The notes under the pieces: generated by a model
Seen by the model: only the letters and a program-made list of their open reading frames with translations
Told to the model about the DNA's origin: nothing
Databases searched by the model: none
Source: Lepidurus packardi
Taxonomy: Eukaryota > Arthropoda > Branchiopoda > Notostraca > Triopsidae
Direction: 5' to 3'
Length of the DNA stretch: 64,000 nt
Assembly: GCA_023053545.1 (NCBI GenBank)
Contig: JAKZAN010000007.1
Span: forward strand, 5,270,001 to 5,334,000
Shown here: one piece after another, positions 38,431 through 50,677 of the stretch
Layout of the letters: each line of letters starts with the position of its first letter
Numbering within the stretch: the first letter of the stretch is position 1
Made by a program: the position numbers and the translations under genes

Positions 38431-38922
38431 ATAAATTGTAATTACTTATAGCTAAAAGAACGACTCTGATGATCAGTTTAGACCGTTCGCGCGTCTCTTT
38501 CCCAATTTTCCCCTTAAAAAAGTTTCAACGGTTCAGTTTCCATAATCTAATTTTATCGCAAGGCGACATAAGGACGACTCGACACAAGGATGGCGCGACA
38601 CAAGGACGCCTCGACAAAAGGGTTACGAACCCCGACTTAAGGACGGTAAACCCCGACTTACAGATTGGTTAAGTTAGGACTATGTTAGGTTAAGAGTTTG
38701 TAGTCTTTAAGTCGGGGTTTGTAGTCCTTAAGTCGGGTGCACCGTAGTCCTTTCGTCGTTTAGACCTTGTGTTGACGTCCTGTAAACTGTAATTACTTAC
38801 AGCAAAAAAAAAAAACGATTTAAGTAATCACTTAGTCATTTCGCTCGTCTCTCCCAAGTTTCGCAGTAAAAAGATTTCAAAGGTTTACAGTTTGGAAAGT
38901 CCAATTTAATATGTAGCGACAC
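38431..38922. repeat. Direct repeats flanking a second fold-back copy
   Basis: Segment A (38431-38561) and segment A' (38781-38914) align as diverged direct repeats. Both start TAAA(T/C)TGTAATTACTTA, share CGTCTCT and AAAA(A)AGTTTCAA / AAAAAGATTTCAA, and both are followed by GCGACA. Between them, 38562-38780 is a fold-back element homologous to 20586-20842. The arrangement suggests a larger repeat unit (A plus fold-back start) partly duplicated, rather than a clean insertion with short target duplication. Confidence 0.68.
38562..38780. repeat. Fold-back repeat, copy 2
   Basis: The left arm has GGCGACATAAGGACGACTCG and further CGACACAAGGAC / CCGACTTAAGGAC units. The spacer resembles copy 1 (GTTAGGACTATGTTAGGTTAAG). 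The right arm carries the inverse units GTCCTTAAGTCGGG, GTGCACCGTAGTCCTTT and ACCTTGTGTTGACGTCC. CCGACTTAAGGAC and its exact reverse complement GTCCTTAAGTCGG face each other, so a strong hairpin is possible. Confidence 0.75.
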
Positions 38923-41900
38923 AGAATTCGCTATTTTTTTTATCGTTGTTGTTGCTGTTTTCATTCTAGCGTGTCAAGGAAGAGGGAATACAGAAAGCTA
39001 ATGCAGCGGCAAGGAATCTTGGAAAGTGTCTCGAATTATGTTAGAGCGAAGCGTGCTTCGCTTCAGAAATCAGCACAAGGTATGTGATGTGCCGTAACTA
39101 CTAGCTGTTTTTCCCTTGAGATTTTGGCACATTAAACCCCGTGTCACAGTCTGCATCTCAATGACGTAGTCGGAATGAGATCACGTAAAACTGCCCTGTA
39201 TCCTGTATGACACTATACGGAGTGATACTATACGTCCAGCCAACTTCTTGCCGTTGCCGAGTCCCTAACCCCCGTTTCAACTCTCCAGTAGACACTTGGT
39301 TTCATGTAGCACACTCACGACCCGTGGTCCCCAACGATTATGTGTGCGGGCGACAACTTCTTTTTTTCTCTCCGTAATATTTAAGGTCATATCAGCTTGG
39401 ACATCCACCCTCTCCTCTAGTCCCCAGGTCAGCACCATGCTCGGAATAGCTTTTCTATGGTCTTTTTTTTTAGCCACTTTTTTTTCTACTTTCTTCCTTT
39501 TTGGTCTTGCTTCCCTCAACGATCTTTGGGCGCCATTACGGGCAAATAGGCTTGGGCATGAACAAAGACTTTTCGGGTATAGAAGTCGAGAAAAGACCGC
39601 GGAGTGCGAAGGAGGGTAGGGACACAGCAATACACCCCCCGAGAAGGAAAAAAAGCGACCAAATGCAGTTGCTGCTACTCGGAGAACTGGGTATTTTAGT
39701 TTGATCGAGTTTTTACGCCGAAAGAGATTTTGTTCCTTTTTTTTTCATGGGTGCGGGGTGAGAAGGGTCAGGCAGAGGCGGGAAAGAAGCGATTGTAAGA
39801 TTTTCTGTTTGTAGAAGAAGGGACGCGAGGGAAAAAGGATGGAAAACTATCCGAAATAGGTAAAACGAAGCGGGGTCTTTAGGGTGCAGCTTCTGCAGAA
39901 GAGCATGTGATTTGCAAACGGTGCAAAGTCGGGGCTATAGAACGTTCAGATTGGGCAAATGAAGAGCTCAAGTCTATATGCGCGGGAATGCCTCAGCTGG
40001 TTTTGGGGCTCTGCATGCTAGTGTGGGGGGCAGAGTGCTTCATTTGGGGGTATTTTGCCATTTACTTTAATCGAACAAGACCTTTGATACCCTTTTATTT
40101 TACGTCAAGCGGATTCGACAGCTCAGGACCTTTAAAAAGATAAACTACCCCTCCCAATCGACGCTCTGGCTGCAGAAAGTTCTCCCTTTTTCTCTCGCTC
40201 GCTCATGTCCGGGGCCAAGCACACAGCTACACCAAGTCTCTGTTAGCAGTGGAGCCAAATAGCTCTTTAAATTCCAATTTACGGCTTCAGCCATCACGAT
40301 TCTATTGCCTTAGCTCTTCTGATCCTAATCCTCCTCGCTGCACTGCTTACGAATAACTAGCTAATCAAAACTCCGGAATGAACTGCGACGACAAAGACTT
40401 CATTCAAAGTTCATTTCTCTCCCCTTTTAGATCAGCGGTATGTGCCACGACCATCCCTGACAGAACACTACTGATCACGTAAATGAGACCAGACAAGATT
40501 CGCTCATCCAGAGCCCTGTAACTGCAAGAAAATAGAATGACAGTCAATTTTAGCTTAGAACGTTTACTAGTAGCCCCCACTGTTAGTCACAAGTTATTGC
40601 CAAAAATATAAAAATACAATGAGCGCCCATAAAATTTCAATTTATTTTACAGCTCGCTTGTATTTACCACGTTTGGTTTGGTCGATAAGACCGTAAGTAC
40701 GGCTGAATACCTCACGCTATTATGAATTGCAAACGTTGTGCGACGTCAGACCAAACATGTTTGTGATCCAAGTACGGGAAGTAAACGTATTAACAGTAAG
40801 TAAAACAGAATTCTAAATTAATGGAAATTTTTATTTCTTATTTTTCTTGAGTTTGCATTTTCCTTCCTTTTCGAAGTAAAGAGAAAACGCTGCATACGTC
40901 TATAGGGTGGATGAATGAGTGACAGAACGAGGCCCTCCAGTTTCGACAAGTTGACAAAAAATTTAGCCCTTCATGTTTATACTCGGTATTGACTAGCCAA
41001 ATTGACAAGAGGCAACAGCGGGTACTGGATAGCAGTGGCAGGGGAAAGTAATTTGCCCTAGCTGGACTGTGCGACATTGTGCTGGAAACAATTCCCATGT
41101 TACTTTTTCTTCTTTCCTGCGATCCCCCTACTCCCCTGATCAATGAACATGTTTGATCCAACGGATTTTTTAGGTTGTTTGTTCAGCCAGTTCATTATCC
41201 AAGATTTACGACTCGTAAATTGGTCACAGGATTATAAAAAGGAACGCTAATTAGCTAATCTAATTGGTAAACTGCATATGTCCTATCCTCCTATCGCACG
41301 GACGCTGAATGTAAACAAAAAAGGAAACTACTGAAACGGAAAAATTAGAAAAAATTCTGCGCAAGATCTAGCGGTACAAAATCGATACTCAATGCTTCAT
41401 GCAATATTTGATATTTCTTTCCGCAATATCTGATGTGAAGGTTTGAGAATTTAATACTAACAGAATACAAACAGCGAGACTTGCAACAACTTTATACTCC
41501 CCCAGACCAGGACGCTTTATATTTCTGCATCACATAGCTTTCAACAAAGTACGGCTTCATACAAAATACACGCTAGCGTACATTCCTATTACATTATTCA
41601 CCCTCTATAGCCCTTTCCTTTTATCATCAACTAAATCCTTTCCATCCATACTGGGAAAAAAGGCAAAAAAAACTATGGTTCATTGATTGCTTCGTTGGCA
41701 CATCTTTTCACGTGTAATCAGACGCAATTTATCCTAGCTCCCCCCTTTTGCCCCAGCTCGCTTTTGGAGCTCAATTGTGCTCTTATTGAAGGATAAAACC
41801 TTCTCCGAGTGCGCGGGCCCCGGCACATATTTATATATACATCTAAATACACATGCACACTCACCCAGTTACCAAGAGGCTGCAAAATCTTGATAACATT

Positions 41901-44900
41901 CAGAGAAAACGTCAACTTCCCCTCCCCCATTGAATTCACATATCACCCCGGATGCTTATGTATAGCACGAGTAGATGGGCATTTACCTCAAAATAAAAAA
42001 AACAAATATTGTTCACTTCCCTAGATCGTATAGTCCTATAGTCCGTTGATACGTAATATTAGTCTAGCAGAGAAGCGATTTACTGGTTACATGAGGCGTT
42101 CGGGAAGCGTTTCGGAGCCTCGGATGCGGGATAGAGATGTCTTGCCAGGCAACGCGGTATTAATGTGCCTGACACGCACGTTAAAGACTTGTTCGTAAGA
42201 CGGTTGGTATTTTATGCTCCAGTTCTCCGTAACTCAAACTCACGCGGCTTTAATGAAGGAGGGTTTGTCAAGTCGGAGCCAGGCGGTGACAAATGATGGT
42301 CGACGAGGACCCACGCAATCAATTCAAGTGCAAAACCTGATTGTGATGGCTCTTCAAGACCCCACTTGTCACCACAAGACGCCAACACAGTCCACAAATT
42401 GGCTTTCTGTCTCTTTTATCTTGGCGCAATTCGCTATACAGATAGATTTACCCACCAGCGAGATTATATATCTTTGGCATAAGATTGTTTAATCCATTTT
42501 CCGCATTTCTGTATATCCTATAGGGAAAAAGAACGAAAAATCCTATAGGGAAAGAAAAGAACGCCCAGAACATGGATCCATGAGGTAGTTTTGTAATAAT
42601 GACAATTTGTTAGATTCTTTTTCTTACTCACTGTCTTACTTTCTAGAGAAAGTGAGAGAAAACTTGCTGCAGCAGACGAGACGAAGAGGAGGAGTTAGAG
42701 TCCAAGTTGAGAGCAGATCAAAGGCTGTCGTCTTCGTTTCCTGGGCTGGGAATTGGACGTCTTTCAAGTGTGCAGTGACAGACGGGTCTCGGGCTTCGAG
42801 TTGACAGTCCGTGCAATAAGACTTGCTCAGGGAGGCGAGACGGTAAACTAATTGTATGCACGAGAGCCCCATCTCATGCAAGCCAAGTAGGCTCGCACGC
42901 GGCAAAAAAGGCGACATGAGCCTAAAGATTGTGCCATGGGGACACCCAGCGTTGCTAACTTTATGAACCAGAAATATACCCCAGAACAAGGGATCAAAAA
43001 TATTGGGGCGACCGTGACTCTTGCCTCCCAACACCAGGCATACGACGCCCTCCATAAGTTATGTCCCTCAATAGCAACAAAGATTGCTTCAAATGTTGAA
43101 ATAAAAGCTTATGCTTTTACTATTTCCCCTATTTGTTACGCCACATTGTCTTAAAGCGCAGTCTCTACTAAGAAAAGCCAATTTAGAACACTTTCTATTT
43201 GAGGCTCAATCGTACCATGGAAGACTTTAAAGAGAAGCGTATATAATAAATCAACCTTTGGTGGGAAGGTAGCTATTTTTTGGAGGATTCTGGCCGCGAG
43301 TTCCTTCGTAACGCACGACGGCTGGCTACATAGTAATACCATAAGATGCATGAACGTTATTAAGGTAGAGGGACATGAGTGTATAAGAAACAAGCCATTG
43401 TGCTTGGTCGAAGAATTGTTGGCTATGCATTATTGAAATGTGAAAGTCTCTCTCCCTTAAGGGCAAGGCAAGCGAGTATTCCCTCGCAGATTTATCCCGG
43501 TCCAAACAGCGGTTCTGTATACAAGATTGAAGAGTAGTCCGGGCGTTGGTTACTGAGCAACGAATATGAAAACGGTTCCCCAGACAGCTTTAGACTTGAA
43601 GTACGTATTACTGCAGAACGAGGTAACCTAACAACCTACCCAAGTTGCGAGCCCGTGGAGAATTAACTTGCATAGTCCCTAAAATTGGCCAAGACTTTAA
43701 CATAGGGCCGTTACACTTCCGGAATATGAAAATGCCAGACGAGCTAGCGCAAATTACGTGACCATCTTTTCGCTTCTCACTTCTGGGAGAAACCTGAAGT
43801 GGAGAACATAACACAGCTGTTTAGTTACAGAAGCCTAATGATTACAAAAGTTTCTGACAACTGTTCAAAACAAGGAGAGATAAAATTTCCCCTGTTTAGA
43901 ATTGGCTACGCGCTTTTGGCACTGTGCTTTTAACTGTAGAAATTATGCAAAAAATCTCGCATGACTGTTAAGCACGAATGGCAACAAGGTGTTCTTGCCA
44001 AGTAGACATGTAACACAATATCGAGGAGAAGAACGTTTGTGTTAATTTCATCCTTCAGCTTCTAAAACGAGAAAGAGACCACAAACGGTAGTGAGAAGGG
44101 TTTCAATTACACTTTAGCACGTTACTGCCTATAAAATGATGACTAAAAGTAACAGTAGCACATTTTTAACTTTTAATTTTCTAAAGGATAAGTGTGACGT
44201 CAAGGTTTCATGTTACTCCGTAAATAAAACTGGAGTTGGTCGTTTAAGGTGCATCCAACTGTAAAGTTCACCAACTAACCGCCACAAACAACGTTCGAGC
44301 AATATAACTTTTCTTCTTACTAGCAGGCAATTGTCAATGGTATATACTCCACAAGACTCCAGCCATTACATTAATCTAACGTCCCAAGATCCAGACAAAA
44401 CTATCGAACTTTTTGAACCCAACTGAACAACCGTGAAAAATTGCAGCCCGTGGAAAGCGTACAAAGAGCCAGTTTTGGATGTTTACGTTCAAGTACACCC
44501 TTCCAGTAGTTCTACTCATTAGAGTAATATAGTGTTAACTGGTGATGCACTTAGTCAAGATACTTTTGCTTTAAGTGTCAGGCAAGCCAGCCAAGCGAAA
44601 TACCGACTTGAGCTCTGAAACATCGAAATTCAACTTCGAAGCTCTAGAATTTCAAGTTGTAATGAATCAGAAGTTGGCTCATAACCCGCCTAGTCATAGA
44701 ATGTGACCATCTTTAAGATAGAGCACAGATTTTTTTTAAACTGCCTTATCGACCAACTTTAGGCTATACAGATAAGTTAAGCTTTTTATCCAGTTACCGA
44801 ACTGGAAGCCGGTTTAGCTAGTTACGTACAAAAAGACAAAGAAAAATAATACCTTAAAAAATATCGTACTAAGGACGTTCCCATTGTTTTCTTTTATCGT

Positions 44901-45512
44901 TCTTGTACAAATAAAACACGGAGATTTTCGACGCATTTGACCATGGTTTTGCTTCCTTTGTCTGCCTATTTTGTAAGGGCAGGTTCAAATGTTGGTTAAA
45001 ATATTGGTTATAGGCAGAAATAACACCTTTCAGAATCAGAACGTCAGATTAACAACTCAAAGGAACGAAATAATAATTCAGTAATGCTAATGTCGTAACT
45101 TAGTCAGCATTTCAAATGTAAATGGCAAGTCAACAAGTGTTGCTTGAAAAGGCGGGAAACCGCTAACGACAACGGAAAAGGGGAAAAGTACACAGGCAAG
45201 ATCTTATTTATAGACACTTTTGTCAACCGTACTTAACAAACGAAATGTTAAATCAGAATAAAACAACTTACTCGCTTTAGCACTGAATATTGCGCACTTT
45301 TTAAAAGGAGCTTCATAGAAAATAACAAGTTAGAAATTACAGAAAGACGTTTGTCACTCGACTTCAGTAACTCCGTTCTCTCATTGTTATCGATATCTGT
45401 GAGTCGATAGGATAATCGAACATATCCACGATGAAAACAAACAAACAAACATGCTCGATTCTTAGCGGGGGAAAAAAAGTTTATTTACTTCTCAAGTATA
45501 AGATTTTCGAAT
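38923..45512. other. Gene-free interval up to the gene block
   Basis: No recognised gene. A minus-strand ORF of 139 codons at 42636-43055 has no family signature. A short repeat of TCCTATAGGGAAA occurs twice at about 42519 and 42541. The last 1.5 kb before HROB is AT-rich and presumably holds its promoter, but I see no TATA box at a definite distance. Confidence 0.5.
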
Positions 45513-47155
45513 ATGTATGAATTTGAGGATTTTCTCAATGACGATGATGACGAGGTAACTCTTGCTTACTTGGTATTTGTTTTGTGTTTGTTTAGATGTT
45601 TGTTTGTTTGTCCTTGATAGATATTTTTCAACAACGAAGTATTGGAAGTAGTTGATTCGCAAGTTCCACAGCTTAAAGAAAAGTCTCCAGCAAGATCAAA
45701 TGTGGTAATTCTGTCAACAGGTGAAATCGGAATTCAACATAAACACCAAAAGAATGATTTCCGTAAATCAACAGCAAATGTGGACGATGCATTGCCAAGT
45801 AAAGCACAACTTGAGCCCAGGCCCAACTCCAAGAAGTCATTTGCGTCTCCAGCTACAGCTACCCAAAACATTTCTGCACATGATAGAAATTTAGACAAAG
45901 AAATACAAGCAACCCTGGCATGTAGAACTCGAGAACCCGTGCAGAATGAAAGCCTCAGTAATAACACGTCAAAGAAAAGGAAATTCCCAGGCCCGGCCGG
46001 AATTTCGGGTGAAACAGATGCGTTGTGCAATAAGAAGCTTAACGTGTTTGTACAGCTACATCACGATGAATCGAGAGCGCAGGTAACTTAGAAATGAACA
46101 AATTCATGTTATACTTATAAATACTTACACAAGTTTTGTTTGATAGTCTTCAGTAAAGCAATCGGTTGAAAAGTCTCCGCTTTGGGACAAATTACTTAAA
46201 GAACTCATCGCTCAAGACGAAGTTTTTGCGGCATACAACATTCGATGGGTACGAGAACAGACACAGCGTGTTTTCCATGTACCTGTTTTGGTTCTTCAAC
46301 TAAATTCGGTCAACTTAAGCGCCTCGAATGCAACAGGACATTTCAGCGATCGGTCTGGTACGTTCGCCATTTACTTCATGGAGACAAATAATCGTCAAAG
46401 GGGTCTGTTTGATTAGGTGAAATAAAAGCTACCTTACACAGCGATTTGACGAAAAATTACAGTAGTATCATCGCACCGGGATCGATATTTGTTCTCAAGA
46501 AAGTCAATGTGATGGGTAGTAAGTTACCCGCTAGCAACTCGCATCACCTTGCACTTACTCTCCAGAGTCTCCTCTCCATACATTATATTTCTAATGGAGA
46601 ATTTCAGGTACAATAATGTTTAAATGTCCGACGCGGCTAGTAAAGCTTTTATCGTGTGTTTAGTCGAGCGTTCACCAGGACTTTGATAAAAACGAAATTG
46701 CGAAAGTTGTGGAAACTGTTCAAATGAAACTAGCCTCTGTACCGAGCAGCGAATCCGAAGGATCGGAAACACGAATCTCAGACGGCAGTCCACTAATTCT
46801 TATGAAAGAGACTTCCATTCCAAAAAGATTTACTACTGCGCCTAAGAATCCGATCAATCCTACAGCAAATCTTATTCCGCCCATCAGCAAAAAGTTTACT
46901 TTCAAGTCAGCAATCACACCTCCCAATCCAACACTAGGTTTGAACTCAACACCGGCAACGCGTGCTAGCCCTTGGAATTTCACAAGCACAGAAAAAACAC
47001 CTGAGCTTCATCAAATTGGATTGAGCCCGGAAAGGCGGAAAATTACAAGCAACCAGAATCAGCAGAAACTCACCAAGGCCCCGACTGTGATAAGTGGGTT
47101 AAACGATAATTTCCTAGATGGGCTTGATGAGTCTACCTTCTTTGATGATTTTTAA
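45513..47155 (+). CDS. HROB: Homologous recombination OB-fold protein (HROB / MCM8IP)
   Basis: Five exons: 45513-45554, 45621-46082, 46147-46357, 46417-46607 and 46664-47155 (introns 56-66 bp), giving 465 aa. In vertebrates HROB recruits and activates the MCM8-MCM9 helicase during homologous recombination and crosslink repair in the nucleus. The family signature KRKFPGPAG is at residues 133-141, within a long disordered region. A C-terminal OB fold (about 210-300) has VPVLVLQL, then SGEIKATLH and PGSIFVLKKVNV, matching the conserved TGEMxGTVH and GSVLLLKQIGV blocks. The protein ends in an acidic motif (LDGLDESTFFDDF), as in the human protein, and the first exon encodes an acidic N-terminus. 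It is shorter than human HROB (about 650 aa), mainly in the disordered part. Convergent with ABCB6: the two stops are about 100 bp apart. Confidence 0.9.
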
Positions 47156-47257
47156 GTGTAAAAACGTGGTTGGTTTTGTAGTTTTGTATTTTGAAACTTT
47201 GTGTTTACTACGTGTACGTCGGAATAGCAAGAACAGACAACAATGCCTACCTTGCAA

Positions 47258-50200
47258 TTATTCGGGAATTCGAGAGCTGTCCTCGTTGTTGATTTGCTGA
47301 TTCCACATGTCAGCATACAACCCATTGGCTGCTAAAAGCTCTTCGTGTCTAGGATAACATGAAATGAATTTTCTTAATACTGATGTATAGCTTCGTTAGT
47401 TTTACCTTCCCCTCTCGGCAATCTGGCCCTCTTTTAGGACCAGAATTTGGTCAGCATGTATGATAGTGGAAAGCCTATGGGCTACTATAAGTGTTGTACG
47501 ATTGGAACAAATTTTGTAAAGCGACGCCTAGATTGTTTGTGGTAAAGAATGTCGTTTTTAAACAAAAAACAACAATATATTCTAGTTGTACTTGGATATT
47601 GCGTTCTGTATGGGTATCTAGGGCACTGGTAGCTTCGTCTAATAAAACATAGTCAGGTGACTTGAGCAACGTTCGAGCAATGGCTACTCTTTGTTTCTCG
47701 CCACCACTCAGCTTAAGACCTCGCTCGCCGACCTGTTTCAGAGCATGAATCGTTACAGTTTCGTAGTTGTTCACTCCAATATATTAAAAGAATGTTACTA
47801 AAGTTCTGTAACCATCAGGAAACGAAACGATCCTTTCGTGAATATCCGCATGTTTGGCTGCATCATATACTTCTTCTTCGGTGGCATTTACTCTTCCATA
47901 CTGGATATTATACCTACAAATCGTACAGTCTTAACTGCAATTAAACTTTTTTTTTACAAACTTTTTTTTCTCTTACTTGATTGAGTCATTGAACAAAACT
48001 GTATCTTGCGGTACAACACCAATGGCTTGACGAAGCGATGCTTGTGTGACACCACGCACGTCCTGATCGTCGAATAAAATGCTACCTTCTTGGGCATCGA
48101 AAAAGCGAAAGAGCAAACGTATAATGGTCGACTTACCCTCCCCGGAAGGCCCTACCTATTAATTGACAGAATAATGTACTTCCCCGTGTTAACTGACATA
48201 AGTATTCCACGAATTACTAATGCAACTGTTTTCCCAGGCGGGACGATAAAGGATATGCCGTTCAGGATAGGTTTCTCTGGATGGTAACGGAAGTGCACGT
48301 TTCTAAACTCCAATTGTCCATCTCGAACGAAGAGCGACAGCGCTCCTGGATTGTCCTTAACTTCCTGTTTTTCATCCAGCAACTCGAGCATGTTCTCCAT
48401 GTCAATAAAACTTTGCTGGATGACCCTAATTACACGAAAGATTAGCTTTTCAAGGAAGAGAGGGAAAGCTCACGTCACATACCTGTAATACGTACCGAAC
48501 CAGTTCAGCGGCGTGTATAGCTGCATAATATATGTGCTAAAGAGAACAAAATCTCCGACAGTGAGCTGTCCAGCTACGACCATACGGACGCACAAAAGGG
48601 ATCCTGCCAGTAAACCCAGTGTCATGACCACATTTTGCACCGTGTTCAGCAAATTAAGGGAGGCTGTAGACTTCCATTCTTCTTTTTGGTACTCTTCCAT
48701 GACCTCACGGTAACGCTGGACTTCGTAAGTTTCGGCGCCATAGTATTTTACAGTTTCGAAGTTGAGCAACGAGTCGACGGCTCGCCCTTTCAGCTTATTG
48801 TCTTGTATATTCATTAAGCGTTTGTACTTTGTTCGCCATTCCGTTACCCAAATGGTGGATGCTTTTTAACGAAAAATAGAGAATCGTGCATTTTTCGAAA
48901 AGAAACAAGAAAAATGCTTCCATAGTGAAATACATACCAAGATAAATGGCCATTGTTACGAAAAGAATCAATGAAAACCACCCATTGAACTCAGTCGCAA
49001 AATATACAATGGCAATGAGGATATCGGCAAAGGTGGGCAGAATATTGAAGATGAGGTAGCTCAGCAAATTATTAACCGAATCCGTGCCGCGGTTTATGAC
49101 CCGGAGCACCTCTCCTGTTTTACGACTTAGATGCCAGCGCAAACTTAAACTGTGCAAATGCTGAAACAATTGCATCTACCCAAAGCGTAACAAAAGCGAG
49201 GGAATAAACTTAAGAGGACTGGTAACGAGTCAACTTACTTCTGTTTCTTTAGTAGTGTATTGTTGCACAGAAATCCATAGAAAGCTTCGCAAATTGTTTA
49301 AAAAGCCCATGCCTCCAGTTCCACCGCCTTGTAAAAACTTGACTGCCACGAAAATCAATACTAAATCCCAACGGAAAACAAGGATTTCGGCGTGAGTGAT
49401 CGTCATGCTGTCCACTAAGCGAAACAAAAGTCAAAATAAGTTGTACGTAAGAAAACATTAACCTAAATTCGTGCTTATACCTAGCATTTTATATAAAATA
49501 GGTACGTATAAATTAGCTACACGACCTAGACCCAATAAAAGGAGGCAAAACAAAACTCGGCCTTGTAAAGCCAACGACTTTTTCGGCCAAATAAACGGGA
49601 AAAGCGTTTTCAACTTCTTCCAAAGATCACTCCAAGGCGACACTTGTTGAGGAGGAATTGGTTCAGGCGCCTCAGTTTCGTTTTCCAGCAGCTCCGCCTA
49701 ACAAAGTAGCTATTAGCAGCCATATTTTTTTTTTTTTAAAATAAGTACCCTTCCAGATTCTCCATCGACGTATAAACGACTGGCTGCCGTGTACACTCCC
49801 GGAGCTCTTAGACCGAGAAAGAACGTCAAGCCCGTTGCGATATAACGAACGATGAATAACCCGAGTTCGATTTGATCGGCTTGGGTTTCCAACGCAAACC
49901 ACCAATCGTCATTATGCAAGTTTATAAAATACACGTTCTCGCGGATGAAAGCGAGGGTCCAGAACACTAGCAGAATAAAGCCATGGCCCCTTGTTGGAAT
50001 AGACGGTAGCATATAACTCCTCTCCAAGAAAACCAATCGTAAACTTAGCGGCCACACTATAGTGTTTGCTAGGCCCGCGAGTAGGATATAACCATACAAG
50101 ACTCCGTTGTTTACCAAGAAAGTTTGAATCAGGCTGTCCACTAGGGACAATACGGTAAGAATCAAAAGAGTTGTGACTTGGAGAATAAATAGCTTCGACT

Positions 50201-50384
50201 TGATTGGCGGCACGTGCAAGGATGTTGAGAACTTCCGGTACACTAGAATCTCCGAGAAACCGAAGATTAAAAGAAATCCGGCGATAATCGACGACGTTAC
50301 AGTGTCCATAAAGCAACGGGAAAGACCATGGTTAATCCAAGCCTGTCCCAAAGTAACGTTCGGTGGGCAATACGGCATCTCCAT
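47258..50384 (-). CDS. ABCB6: ABC transporter ABCB6 / HMT-1 type
   Basis: Eleven exons: 50384-49749, 49697-49481, 49414-49239, 49175-48938, 48861-48483, 48425-48218, 48155-47977, 47913-47799, 47732-47592, 47527-47406, 47348-47258. They give 833 aa against 842 in human. It is a half-transporter of the B subfamily, linked to porphyrin/heme or metal-conjugate transport in mitochondrial, endolysosomal or plasma membranes. An N-terminal TMD0 with about five hydrophobic segments (exon 1) precedes the six-helix ABC domain, which contains KFLQGGGTG and the [13 protein letters not shown] block. The nucleotide-binding domain has Walker [10 protein letters not shown] (620-628), signature LSGGEKQR (724-731), Walker B with D748-E749, and H-loop H780, all intact. 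An alternative donor 19 nt beyond the chosen end of exon 2 keeps phase. HMT-1-like is an equally valid name in invertebrates. Shares a 293-bp upstream region with ACMSD. Confidence 0.93.
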
Positions 50385-50677
50385 GTTTCGCTATGTTAGA
50401 GTGTCGATCTGTGAAAAAAAATACAATCATTCATTAAACGGTTTCATTGCTTTTTTATACTAATCTTAAAGCGTTAGGATTTTCGCTTACATTTTACTTA
50501 TTTATTTGAAAGAAAAAGCTTATACTGACTACAGATACAAGAAATCAAAACATAAACACGTGTTCAAGCAAGACAACCTTGGGGTCAGCAAGATGGTGAG
50601 ATTAGTCGGAGTATTTGCTTCGGGCAATACCTAATGTAGACCGTCCCCAGACTTCGCAAGACAACTCAGCTGTAAAC
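50385..50677. promoter_or_regulatory. Shared divergent promoter region of ABCB6 and ACMSD
   Basis: Only 293 bp separate the two start codons, so both 5' leaders and core promoters must lie here unless a leader intron is missed. I see no clear TATA box at a proper distance for either gene. A bidirectional promoter is inferred from the layout. Confidence 0.45.

Noticed and set aside
42636..43055. 139-codon minus-strand ORF
   Set aside because: No domain, signal or splice context, and residue use looks random. This length is possible by chance in a 45-kb stretch.
46720..46989. Antisense ORF across the last HROB exon
   Set aside because: A shadow of the conserved HROB frame; the + frame carries the family motifs and splice phases.
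49470..49481. Alternative ABCB6 exon 2 donor 19 nt downstream
   Set aside because: It also keeps phase, but inserts about six residues where the family has none. The GTATAAGC donor gives the better alignment.
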